NCBI GenBank assembly: GCA_022574295.1
Contig: JACZSJ010000005.1
Location: 1 to 57,944, forward strand
Length of the DNA: 57,944 nt
Source: Pseudomonadota bacterium
GTDB taxonomy: Bacteria > Pseudomonadota > Gammaproteobacteria > Eutrophobiales > Eutrophobiaceae
Direction: 5' to 3'
Shown in pieces: positions 1 to 8,744 of this stretch. Each line of letters starts with the position of its first letter. Position 1 is the first letter of the stretch. The position numbers and the translations under genes were made by a program. Under the pieces are notes generated by a model. That model had not been told where the DNA came from and did no database searches. It worked only from the letters and a program-made list of their open reading frames with translations.

Positions 1-64
1 AGTCCTGAGGACCATAGGCATCGAGTAAACGTCGGTATACGATCATTAACTGCGCTTGTTTCAT
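1..64 (-). CDS. Start of an endonuclease III-like (HhH-GPD) DNA repair protein, partial
   Basis: Only the first 21 codons are inside the window. They read leftward from an ATG at 64 and encode MKQAQLMIVYRRLLDAYGPQ followed by Asp. The LLxAYGPQ motif near the N-terminus resembles the start of short endonuclease III-like HhH-GPD proteins, where it is normally followed by a double Trp. The gene lies 31 bp downstream of rluB on the same strand, so it could be co-transcribed with it. The catalytic Lys/Asp and any iron-sulfur cysteines lie outside the window. The assignment rests on a short match from memory and is tentative. Confidence 0.45.
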   Translation of the reverse strand, partial: MKQAQLMIVYRRLLDAYGPQD

Positions 65-95
65 ATTCAAGATGCCGGATGGGTAGGTGATGGGT

Positions 96-953
96 CTATC
101 TTCGTCCGGATTTTCTTGCCCGACTTTTCTTTCCTGATATTTTCTTTCGTCCTGCTGGTTTTGTGCTTCTGCTGACTCGGATCGATGATGGGGTTACCTG
201 GGGTTTAAAATTGGCCCATTCAAACAATGCATCGAGATCCTTACCTTCCAGTTCCGTGACTGATCCAGGCCGTGATCGGCGGGATAATATAATAGGGCCA
301 AAACGGACACGCATCAGACGACTGACCTTAACCCCCTGAGACTCCCAGAGTCGCTTTACTTCATGGTTACGTCCTTCCATCAGAGTCACGTGATACCAGT
401 GATTTGCACCATCACCACCCGAATCAACGATATCAGAGAAGTGCGCTGGACCATCCTCAAGCTCAACCCCTTTTTGTAATTGTTTGAGCATTGCTTCATC
501 CACCCGGCCAATCACACGGACAGCATATTCCCGATCTATGTTCGATGAAGGATGCATTAAACGGTTGGCAAGATCCCCATTGTTTGTAAAAAGCAGTAAT
601 CCGGAAGTGTTGATATCCAGCCGGCCGATACTGACCCACCGTGCCCCCTTTAATCGTGGTAATTTTGAAAATACGGTAGTCCTGCCTTCTGCATCTTTAC
701 GAGTACAGATTTCACCTGCAGGTTTGTGATAAGTAATTACCTTTGGTCTGGAATCTGTCTTCCTGGGGAACTTTATCTGTTTTTTATCCAGCTGAACCCG
801 GTCATCAGTGGTGATGGAGTCCCCCAGTTTGGCAAGCTTGCCATTGACCTTGATACGTCCTGCCTTGATCCATGACTCTATTTCACGTCGCGATCCCAGG
901 CCCATACGAGCCAGGACTTTTTGAATACGTTCAGGTTTTTGTTGTCCAGACAT
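96..953 (-). CDS. rluB: 23S rRNA pseudouridine synthase RluB
   Basis: RluB converts a uridine in the helix 89-93 region of 23S rRNA (U2605 in E. coli) to pseudouridine. An S4 RNA-binding domain occupies about residues 9-55 (RIQKVLARMGLGSRREIE). The RsuA-family catalytic domain follows, with GRLDINTSGLLLFT and the catalytic Asp at residue 113. The C-terminal 30 residues are Lys/Arg/Ser-rich, a normal RNA-binding tail for RluB. The length of 285 aa matches the family. It lies downstream of scpB in the usual scpA-scpB-rluB order. RluE/RluF paralogues are less likely because of this neighbourhood. Confidence 0.93.
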   Translation of the reverse strand: MSGQQKPERIQKVLARMGLGSRREIESWIKAGRIKVNGKLAKLGDSITTDDRVQLDKKQIKFPRKTDSRPKVITYHKPAGEICTRKDAEGRTTVFSKLPRLKGARWVSIGRLDINTSGLLLFTNNGDLANRLMHPSSNIDREYAVRVIGRVDEAMLKQLQKGVELEDGPAHFSDIVDSGGDGANHWYHVTLMEGRNHEVKRLWESQGVKVSRLMRVRFGPIILSRRSRPGSVTELEGKDLDALFEWANFKPQVTPSSIRVSRSTKPAGRKKISGKKSRARKSGRR

Positions 954-1009
954 GTGCTAAAACAAATCGTCTGTATATGAAGGATGATATTTTAGAAATG
1001 AATTAAGGC

Positions 1010-1756
1010 TCAACCGAAAGGGACAACGTTATCTTTGTCGCTAACAATATCCTCTTCTGCATCTGCGTCTGATTCGACAGTCTCTACCTCATCATCTTCT
1101 GTTGGACTATCCGCCCCGGTAACAGCAAGCTGTACGCCCGAACCAGTTTGTTGCTCACCCGTCTTTGCCGCGGCTTCTTCCTGAATTTTCTTTTCCAGTT
1201 CATCGAACAGATCGGGATTGATCTGATCAAAATCTTTTATCTCGGCCAGTGCAGGCAGCTCCGAAAGTTTTTTCAGGTTGAAATAATCCAGAAATTCTTT
1301 GCTAGTGGCTAATAATTCAGGTCTACCTGGTATGTCCCTCTGACCGACCACACGGATCCAGCTGCGTTCCTGCAATGTCCTGATTATATTTGAACTGACA
1401 CTGACACCCCTGATCTCTTCAATCTCAGCACGGGTCACAGGTTGACGATAGGCAATGATGGCCAGTGTTTCCAGCAATGCCCTGGAATATCTTGGTGGCC
1501 TGTCTTCAAATAAAAGATTGATCCATTCTGAATAATCACCATTGACCTGTATACGAAAGCCACTGGCAACCTCCTTAACCTCAATACCACGCCCTGTATA
1601 GTCTTCCGTGATTTGATCAATCGCTGCCCGTACGTCTGCTTTTTCAGGTCTGTCCAACTCTTTTTCAAAGAGTGCCAATAGCCGATTTAAACTGACCGGT
1701 CTCTCTGAGACCATTAATGCAGCTTCGGCAATATTTTGTAATTGTTCCTTGTCCAT
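1010..1756 (-). CDS. scpB: Segregation and condensation protein ScpB
   Basis: ScpB is the winged-helix (kite) partner that binds ScpA and, with SMC, compacts the chromosome. The core (about residues 8-185) contains the typical ALLETLAIIAYRQPVTRAEI and RGVSVSSNIIRTL segments, matching the two tandem winged helices. Residues from about 205 form a long acidic tail rich in Asp and Glu, longer than in minimal ScpB proteins. It starts 51 bp after scpA ends and precedes rluB, consistent with one transcript. No smc gene is in the window. Confidence 0.93.
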   Translation of the reverse strand: MDKEQLQNIAEAALMVSERPVSLNRLLALFEKELDRPEKADVRAAIDQITEDYTGRGIEVKEVASGFRIQVNGDYSEWINLLFEDRPPRYSRALLETLAIIAYRQPVTRAEIEEIRGVSVSSNIIRTLQERSWIRVVGQRDIPGRPELLATSKEFLDYFNLKKLSELPALAEIKDFDQINPDLFDELEKKIQEEAAAKTGEQQTGSGVQLAVTGADSPTEDDEVETVESDADAEEDIVSDKDNVVPFG

Positions 1757-1807
1757 GTTTTTGGGTTCACGTTTCTGGATTTATATTCTTCTGAGTTCGT
1801 TTGAGTT

Positions 1808-2668
1808 TTAAGATGCTGCCTTGATATAGATAGGGCCGTTGTTCTCATTCTGTACCATCTCAATGAGTGCATCTTTTAATAATTCAAGAATTGCCAACAG
1901 CGCAACGATGACACCACCTCGACCTTCTTCTATAGCGAACAGCTCCTTAAAATCCGTAAAATCCTCAGCGTTGACCTTATCCAGTATCATGATCATGCGC
2001 TCACGCACGGACAATGCCTCACGCTGGATACGGTGGTGTGTGTACATATCTGCCCTGGCCAGTACTTCAGCAAACGCCTTCAGTAAGGTCTGCATGGCAA
2101 CTTCCGGTTCCTGCTGACTCGATTTACGGTCAGGGAACTCGACAATGGTGCCGAATATTTCACGTTCATATCGGGGCAGATTATCTAATTCCTCTGCGGC
2201 CTGCTTGTACCTTTCATATTCCTGTAATCTCCTGACCAACTCAGCACGAGGATCATCTTCATCCTCATCTTCTTCACCGGGCCTCGGCAACAACATTCTC
2301 GATTTGATCTCGGCCAGCATGGCTGCCATCAACAGATATTCTCCTGCCAGATCAAGCTGCAGGTCATCCATCAAATCAATGTAGCGCATGTATTGCTCGG
2401 TGATCTTGGCAACAGGAATATTCACAATATCCAGATTTTGTCGCTTGATTAGATAAAGCAAAAAATCCAACGGCCCTTCAAAGGCCTCAAGAAAAACCTT
2501 CAATGCATCGGGGGGAATATATAAGTCATGAGGAATCTCAGATAAGGGCTCGCCCTGAACCACTGCAAAAGGCATTTCTTTTTGATTACCCGTTGCCTGA
2601 TTATGAGTCTGGCTCTGTACCTGAATTTGATCCTGAGTCCCGCTCTCTGATAAAGATTTATCTGACAT
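1808..2668 (-). CDS. scpA: Segregation and condensation protein ScpA (kleisin)
   Basis: ScpA is the kleisin that bridges SMC heads and binds ScpB. The diagnostic segment FLEAFEGPLDFLLYLIKRQN begins near residue 59, followed by IVNIPVAKITEQYM and LAGEYLLMAAMLAEIKSRMLLP. An acidic patch, GEEDEDEDD, sits near residue 134, and a C-terminal winged helix binds the SMC cap. The first 31 residues are Gln/Ser-rich; a second ATG at 2575 gives MPFAVVQGEP, which resembles many gammaproteobacterial ScpA starts. The start is therefore uncertain between 2668 and 2575, and neither has a strong Shine-Dalgarno sequence. Confidence 0.92.
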   Translation of the reverse strand: MSDKSLSESGTQDQIQVQSQTHNQATGNQKEMPFAVVQGEPLSEIPHDLYIPPDALKVFLEAFEGPLDFLLYLIKRQNLDIVNIPVAKITEQYMRYIDLMDDLQLDLAGEYLLMAAMLAEIKSRMLLPRPGEEDEDEDDPRAELVRRLQEYERYKQAAEELDNLPRYEREIFGTIVEFPDRKSSQQEPEVAMQTLLKAFAEVLARADMYTHHRIQREALSVRERMIMILDKVNAEDFTDFKELFAIEEGRGGVIVALLAILELLKDALIEMVQNENNGPIYIKAAS

Positions 2669-2698
2669 GTCTAACGATAATTCCCTAACGATAATTGT

Positions 2699-3910
2699 TT
2701 ATCGATATTCCAGACCCATGGCTTGCCTGACTTCACGGATTGTTTCTCGGGCAATTCCCCTCGCCGCTTCACAGCCTTCGCTTATGATACCACGTACGGT
2801 TTCTGTATCTTCCTGATATTCCCTGGCCCGTTCACGTATCGGCGATTGTTCTTTCAAGATAGAATCTATTAACGGCCCCTTGCAATCCAGACAGCCAATT
2901 CCAGCTGACCGACAACCCGTCTGAACCCAGTCTTTTACCTCATCATTGGAATAGACTTCATGAAGGTTCCAGACAGGACATCTGCCTGGATCGCCCGGAT
3001 CTTCACGACGCACACGGTTGGGATCTGTCTGCATGGTTTTAATTTTTTCTTCCACACTGACAGGATTTTCCCGCAAAGATATCGTATTACCATAGGATTT
3101 GGACATCTTCCGACCATCCAGGCCCAGTAATTTCGATGCCGGTGTTAAAAGTGCCTGTGGCTCGGGCAATATGACTTTACCGCCACCTTCCAGATATCCG
3201 ATTAAACGTTCACGATCCCCAATACTGATGTTCTGTTGTCCCTCAATCAGTGCACGTGCCTTCTCAAGTGCCTGAACATCACCTTGTTCCTGATAATTCT
3301 TCCGTAAGTCATGATACAGACGGTTATTCTTTTTACCCATTTTCCTGGCAGCCGCTTCTGCCTTTTCTTCAAAACCTGCTTCTCTGCCATAAAGATAATT
3401 AAATCGGCGTGCGACTTCACGGGACAATTCCACATGGGCGACCTGATCTTCGCCAACCGGGACATTGCCGGCCTTATATATCAAAATGTCCGCAGTCTGT
3501 AACAATGGATAGCCAAGAAAGCCATAGGTTGTCAGATCTTTATTACTGAGTTTTTCCTGTTGGTCTTTGTAGCTCGGTACCCTTTCAAGCCAGCTCAGTG
3601 GGGTGCACATAGACAACAAAAGATGTAACTCTGCATGTTCCGGGACACGAGACTGAATAAAAATCTTGGCGGCACCCGGGTCGATACCTACGGCCAACCA
3701 GTCAATCACCATATCCCAGACACTTTCAGAAATTACTTGTGGGTCCTCATACTCAGTGGTTAGTGCATGCCAGTCTGCAACGAAGAAAAAACACTCGTAT
3801 TCGTTTTGTAAGTTTAACCAGTTTTTGAGTACGCCATGATAATGGCCAAGATGAAGACGCCCTGTCGGTCTCATACCGGACAGAACCCTTTGATTCGCAC
3901 TACTGATCAA
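2699..3910 (-). CDS. trpS: Tryptophanyl-tRNA synthetase, long form with a four-cysteine motif
   Basis: This class I synthetase charges tRNA-Trp. The HIGH-like motif is GHYHG (residues 22-26) and the second signature is KMSKS (268-272). At 403 aa it is about 70 residues longer than E. coli TrpRS; most of the extra length is a charged insert at about 174-247, before the KMSKS loop. The C-terminal domain carries C311, C333, C340 and C343, resembling the iron-sulfur motif described for Thermotoga TrpRS. The start is TTG at 3910, because NQRVLSGMRPTGRLHLGH must be included. A GGGGGT ribosome-binding site lies about 8 nt upstream. It lies 30 bp before scpA on the same strand. Confidence 0.95.
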   Translation of the reverse strand: MISSANQRVLSGMRPTGRLHLGHYHGVLKNWLNLQNEYECFFFVADWHALTTEYEDPQVISESVWDMVIDWLAVGIDPGAAKIFIQSRVPEHAELHLLLSMCTPLSWLERVPSYKDQQEKLSNKDLTTYGFLGYPLLQTADILIYKAGNVPVGEDQVAHVELSREVARRFNYLYGREAGFEEKAEAAARKMGKKNNRLYHDLRKNYQEQGDVQALEKARALIEGQQNISIGDRERLIGYLEGGGKVILPEPQALLTPASKLLGLDGRKMSKSYGNTISLRENPVSVEEKIKTMQTDPNRVRREDPGDPGRCPVWNLHEVYSNDEVKDWVQTGCRSAGIGCLDCKGPLIDSILKEQSPIRERAREYQEDTETVRGIISEGCEAARGIARETIREVRQAMGLEYR

Positions 3911-3960
3911 GTAAAGACCCCCGATGATTCACATTTAGTCGCGTAGTATACCTACTCTTA

Positions 3961-4003
3961 TAAACCCAAACTACTTGGAAATGTAAATTTCAGATATAGT
4001 CTA
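3961..4003. repeat. Degenerate copy of a dispersed palindromic repeat
   Basis: The stretch around CCCAAACTACTTGGAAATG, followed by a TTCAGA-TAGT segment, aligns with the intact palindrome at 47411-47458, differing by a few substitutions and a one-base insertion. The outer arm on the high-coordinate side is eroded. It lies in the gap between yciO and trpS. The relationship is seen directly in the sequence; copy number elsewhere in the genome is unknown. Confidence 0.6.
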
Positions 4004-4005
4004 GA

Positions 4006-4629
4006 TTATAGACCTATGGCAGAAATATCACCCCTTCCCTCACGGACAATCACCGCCTGACCATCTGCCATATCGACGACTGTGGTTGCCTCTAGCCCAC
4101 AGGCCCCTCCGTCGATGACCAGGTCAATCTGCCCACCTAATTTTTCCTCGATTTCTACGGGGTCAGTCATTGGCAGACTATTCCCAGGCAATATCAGGCT
4201 GGTGCTGAGCATCGGTTCACCCAATTCTTCCAGTAAGTCCAGAATAATCTGGTGATCTGGAATACGTACCCCAATGGTCTTGCGTTTGGGATGTTGCAAT
4301 CGACTTGGTACATCACGGGTTGCCACTAATAAAAAAGTATAAGGCCCCGGTGTGGCTGATTTCATCAGACGAAACGAAGAATTGTGGACCTTGGCATAGG
4401 TTCCTATTTCCGAGAGGTCTCTACATAACAGTGTCAAATTATGTTTTTTATCCAGCGCCCTTATTTTCTGGATTCTCTCCAATGCTGTTTTATCGCCGAT
4501 ATGACATCCCAGGGCATAACAGGAATCGGTTGGATACACCACGACACCTCCATCACGCACAATCAAGGCCGCAGACTGGATCAGTCGTTTTTGTGGATTT
4601 ATGGGATGAATTTCAAAAACCTGTGTCAT
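4006..4629 (-). CDS. yciO: YciO, Sua5/YrdC-family nucleotide-binding protein
   Basis: This is a YrdC-fold protein of the Sua5/TsaC superfamily, which makes threonylcarbamoyl-AMP for t6A tRNA modification; the YciO branch itself has a less certain activity. The sequence tracks E. coli YciO closely in length (207 aa) and motifs: VVVYPTDSCYALGC (about residues 29-42), FLLVATRDVPSRL, RKTIGVRIPDH, GEPMLSTSL and VVREGRGD near the C-terminus. The KRKTIGVRIP phosphate-binding segment is present. It is a single-domain protein without the Sua5 C-terminal domain. It diverges from yciB with a 70-bp gap. Confidence 0.9.
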   Translation of the reverse strand: MTQVFEIHPINPQKRLIQSAALIVRDGGVVVYPTDSCYALGCHIGDKTALERIQKIRALDKKHNLTLLCRDLSEIGTYAKVHNSSFRLMKSATPGPYTFLLVATRDVPSRLQHPKRKTIGVRIPDHQIILDLLEELGEPMLSTSLILPGNSLPMTDPVEIEEKLGGQIDLVIDGGACGLEATTVVDMADGQAVIVREGRGDISAIGL

Positions 4630-4699
4630 AACTATTAAGAGCCATTTTTTTTGATATGATTACACCATCAATTTTTATTAAATGGCGTATATTACCTTC

Positions 4700-5299
4700 A
4701 TGAAATTTTTATTCGACTTTTTACCTGCACTGGCCTTTCTCATCGCCCTATTCATTCCGGAAAATAGAGAAGAAGGGATCTATCTAGCTACTAAGGTCAT
4801 TATTGTAACATCCATTCTGCAGGTGATTATTTCCTGGTTGGTAACGCGTCGCGTTGAAAAACAATATCTGATCATCCTTGCTATCGTACTGGTATTAGGA
4901 ACGGCAACTTTACTATTGCATGATGAACGCTTTATTAAGTGGAAACCGACGCTAGTATTCTGGATCTTTTCCACAATCTGCATGGCTAGCCAGTTCATCG
5001 GTAATAAAAATATTCCGCGAAGAGTGATGGAAAAAATGTTCGATGCACCCGATATTGTCTGGCTGCGCGTCAACATCAGCCTAGTATCATTTTTTGTACT
5101 CTTAGGTTTTTCCAATCTCTATGTTGCAAAATACTATACAACAGAAACATGGGCTTTTTTTAAAGTGTTTGGCATCATGGGCATCAATTTTGTCTTCATG
5201 ATTGGACTGGTAGTATACCTATCGCGTTATATGATCGAATCAAAAGAAGATACCGAAGAAATAGAGGCCAGTACTAAAACTGAAAAATTAGAGGAGTAA
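4700..5299 (+). CDS. yciB: Inner-membrane septation protein A family, YciB/IspZ
   Basis: This small inner-membrane protein is linked to septation and cell-envelope synthesis. About five hydrophobic segments are visible, and the N-terminus MKFLFDFLPALAFLIAL matches the family start (MKQxxDFxP). For this reason ATG 4700 is preferred over ATG 4682, which would add six residues; neither has a convincing ribosome-binding site. Other family marks are KWKPTLVFW near residue 78 and NxxVAKYYTTETWAFFKVFG near residue 140. The last 25 residues are a charged cytoplasmic tail. yciI and bolA follow, a common gammaproteobacterial order. Confidence 0.92.
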   Translation: MKFLFDFLPALAFLIALFIPENREEGIYLATKVIIVTSILQVIISWLVTRRVEKQYLIILAIVLVLGTATLLLHDERFIKWKPTLVFWIFSTICMASQFIGNKNIPRRVMEKMFDAPDIVWLRVNISLVSFFVLLGFSNLYVAKYYTTETWAFFKVFGIMGINFVFMIGLVVYLSRYMIESKEDTEEIEASTKTEKLEE

Positions 5300-5367
5300 C
5301 CCTGGATATCTCTATTAATTTGGTGTTTGATTCAAGTTCGAGGCGAATGGCTTTCGAGAACTGAGTG

Positions 5368-5373
5368 TATAAT
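5368..5373 (+). promoter_or_regulatory. Candidate -10 element for the yciI-bolA-dam group
   Basis: A perfect TATAAT lies in the 149-bp gap between yciB and yciI, 75 bp before the yciI start. No good -35 hexamer sits at 16-18 bp upstream, so this could be a weak or activator-dependent promoter, or chance in an AT-rich gap. Confidence 0.3.
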
Positions 5374-5448
5374 TAATACATGAGGATCGGAGAAAACCAA
5401 TCCAACGCAGAAATCGAATAAAAAATATTTAACAGAGGTGTCCATAGA

Positions 5449-5745
5449 ATGTTTTACGCAATCATAAGCCAGGATGTTGAAGATAGTCTGGAAAAACGCA
5501 TGAGTGTACGTGCTGATCACATCGCCCGACTACAGGCACTGCAGGATGAAGGTCGCATGTTGATCGCCGGACCACACCCCGCCATTGATAGCGATGATCC
5601 GGGGCCAGCAGGATTTACAGGGAGTTTAATTGTTGCAGAGTTTGATTCTCTGGAAGCAGCACAGGCATGGGCAGATGCAGATCCCTATATTGCCGCAGGC
5701 GTTTATGAAAACGTGATAGTAAAACCTTTTAAAAAGGTCTTCTAG
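5449..5745 (+). CDS. yciI: YciI-like protein
   Basis: This is a small YciI-family (dimeric alpha+beta barrel) protein of 98 aa, the usual family length; its biochemical role is not established. Visible family features are the MFYAIISQD start, [24 protein letters not shown] with the conserved His and Asp region (residues 22-45), [10 protein letters not shown] and the AADPY-like segment [16 protein letters not shown] clear AGAGGTG ribosome-binding site precedes the ATG. It is 27 bp from bolA and probably co-transcribed with it. Confidence 0.92.
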   Translation: MFYAIISQDVEDSLEKRMSVRADHIARLQALQDEGRMLIAGPHPAIDSDDPGPAGFTGSLIVAEFDSLEAAQAWADADPYIAAGVYENVIVKPFKKVF

Positions 5746-5772
5746 GATTGTCCACACTGGTAGAGAATTATT

Positions 5773-6069
5773 ATGGATCGTATTGCAGAAATTAAATCTC
5801 GGCTCGAACGTGAATTATCACCCACACGTATCGACATTGTTGATGAATCACATCTGCATGCAGGTCACGCGGGGGCAGCCAGCGGTGCCGGTCATTTCAA
5901 TGTGACTATCGTCTCAGATAAGTTCGCAGGTCAGTCCGCCATTCAACGACATCGCATGGTCTATTTGGCCGTTAACGACTTAATGCCATCGGAAATCCAC
6001 GCCTTGAGCATCAATGCCCTCGCACCAAATGAACAGGCACAAAATGGCAAAACTCCGGAAAAAACTTGA
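5773..6069 (+). CDS. bolA: BolA family protein
   Basis: BolA proteins bind monothiol glutaredoxin with a shared iron-sulfur cluster and some act as transcription regulators. The BolA signature is visible: a conserved ES-HAGH segment (about residues 25-32), HFNVTIVSDKF, then RHRMVYLAVNDLM and EIHALSINAL. The 98-aa length fits. The stop overlaps the TTG start of dam by four bases (TTGA), implying translational coupling. HAGH with a full HRMVY helix fits BolA better than the shorter IbaG/YrbA type. Confidence 0.9.
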   Translation: MDRIAEIKSRLERELSPTRIDIVDESHLHAGHAGAASGAGHFNVTIVSDKFAGQSAIQRHRMVYLAVNDLMPSEIHALSINALAPNEQAQNGKTPEKT

Positions 6070-6890
6070 ATAACCTCCACACTTCCAAACCATTTCTTAA
6101 GTGGCCGGGTGGTAAATACCGCTTAACAAACCGCATTAATAAAAAACTAGGCCAGGGTAAACGACTGGTTGAACCTTTTGTTGGTTCAGCGGCTGTGTTT
6201 CTGAATACTGACTATCAAGACTATCTACTGGCAGACACAAATCAAGATTTGATTAATCTTTATCTGCATCTGCAATCAGAAGGCCTCGTTTTCGTCGAGT
6301 ACTGTAAAACATTTTTTACAAAAAAAAATAATAACGAAGGTAAATATTACAAATTCAGAGAAGAGTTTAATGCTTCGACAGAGTCACGATTGAAATCGGC
6401 CCTGTTCCTTTATCTAAATCGCCATTGTTACAACGGACTCTGTCGTTATAATTCTAAAGGTATATTCAATACGCCTTTTGGTCGTTATAGTCGACCGTAT
6501 TTTCCACAAAATGAAATGTTAAATTTTTTTCATAAGGCAAAAAATGCCGAGTTCATCTGTGCTAGTTTCTCAGATACCATACGTCGTATCACAAAGCATG
6601 ATGTTGTCTATTGCGACCCACCTTATGTCCCATTGAGTAAAACAGCCAACTTCACTGATTACAGTGCTGGTGGATTCAACTGGAAGGACCAAATTGCACT
6701 GGCTGACTGGGCGAGCAGACTAGCAACAAAAGGAATACAGGTTGTGATCTCAAATCACAATACACCAACAACAAGGGAATTGTATCTTAAGGCGGGTGCC
6801 ACAATGGAAAATTTTAAGGTCAGGCGCACCATTAGCTGCAATCCAGATAAACGGAACCCAGTCGGAGAATTGCTCGCAGTTTTCGGGTAA
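6066..6890 (+). CDS. dam: DNA adenine methylase Dam (GATC-specific)
   Basis: Dam transfers a methyl group from S-adenosylmethionine to N6 of adenine in GATC, marking strands for mismatch repair and replication control. FLKWPGGKY is at residues 10-18, motif I EPFVGSAAVF at 36-45, and the family hallmark NRHCYNGLCRYN with FNTPFGRY at 118-141. The catalytic DPPY is at 184-187 and ISNHNTPTTRELY follows. The start is TTG at 6066 inside the bolA stop; no other in-frame start upstream of FLKW fits. The second Gly of motif I (FVGAG in E. coli) is Ala here. Its bolA neighbourhood differs from the aroKB-linked dam of enterics. Confidence 0.94.
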   Translation: MNNLHTSKPFLKWPGGKYRLTNRINKKLGQGKRLVEPFVGSAAVFLNTDYQDYLLADTNQDLINLYLHLQSEGLVFVEYCKTFFTKKNNNEGKYYKFREEFNASTESRLKSALFLYLNRHCYNGLCRYNSKGIFNTPFGRYSRPYFPQNEMLNFFHKAKNAEFICASFSDTIRRITKHDVVYCDPPYVPLSKTANFTDYSAGGFNWKDQIALADWASRLATKGIQVVISNHNTPTTRELYLKAGATMENFKVRRTISCNPDKRNPVGELLAVFG

Positions 6891-6928
6891 TCACTACAAA
6901 CAACAGCACAAGCTAAAACATCAATTTA

Positions 6929-7411
6929 TCAGGCCACTGCAGATGAATATTGTGTTGATATCTTCATGACTTTAGGTTTAACCAGACGTGCAAAGTCTTC
7001 ATATGAGATTTCAATCAGTTCATTATGCGAACATGCATTGAATGCAATCATCTTGTCCTGGCTTAAGGCCTCTTCAACGTAGACATCCATATGATAAAGG
7101 TTACCAAATGGTGGCATCGCACCAATCTCACATTCTGAAAACTGAGGCATAAATTCTGATTCAGTCGCCAGACTGACTTTCTTTGCCCCTAATGCACCTT
7201 CCAGTAATTCAAGATCGATATGATCTGTGGCAGGCAATACAACCATAGCCTGTTTACCATCAATTTTTACAATGACTGTTTTTGCCATTTCATCACCGGG
7301 AATATGTGCAAGCTGCGCAACCTCCTGTGCTGTATAAGCCGTTGAATGCTTAATGGTGGTATATTTGACATTTTCCTGATCCAGGTATTCTTTCAGTTTG
7401 GTTGATGACAT
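6929..7411 (-). CDS. YbaK/EbsC-type aminoacyl-tRNA editing protein
   Basis: This is a free-standing YbaK/ProX-type deacylase domain; family members hydrolyse mischarged aminoacyl-tRNA. The domain fills the protein: KHSTAYTAQEVAQLAHIPG, then the conserved Lys in EMAKTVIVKIDGK, VVLPATDHIDLELLE and the GAMPPFGNLYHMDVYVE segment. The frame opens upstream at 7504, but ATG 7411 (MSSTKLKEYL) is the likely start because it has a GGGGGA ribosome-binding site and matches family length (160 aa). The substrate cannot be told from sequence alone. It is convergent with dam. Confidence 0.88.
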   Translation of the reverse strand: MSSTKLKEYLDQENVKYTTIKHSTAYTAQEVAQLAHIPGDEMAKTVIVKIDGKQAMVVLPATDHIDLELLEGALGAKKVSLATESEFMPQFSECEIGAMPPFGNLYHMDVYVEEALSQDKMIAFNACSHNELIEISYEDFARLVKPKVMKISTQYSSAVA

Positions 7412-7609
7412 TTCACAGTCCCCCCTTTTAAAAATTGGAACCAAATAACTGACCTTTATAAGCAAGTATAGCTCTGAATATCCCTGTTTAAATGGTCTGA
7501 ACAATATATATATAAATTGATTGATAATTTCACCATTACAGGAATTTAAATATCACTTAGAATGTCCCCGACATTAATTCCACATCCGGACAGGATCTAT
7601 TTTTTGTAA

Positions 7610-8740
<1,131 letters not shown>

Positions 8741-8744
8741 TAAT

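Noticed and set aside
5332-5520. A 62-codon minus-strand ORF between yciB and yciI
   Set aside because: It overlaps the yciI start antisense, has low-complexity composition and no ribosome-binding site.
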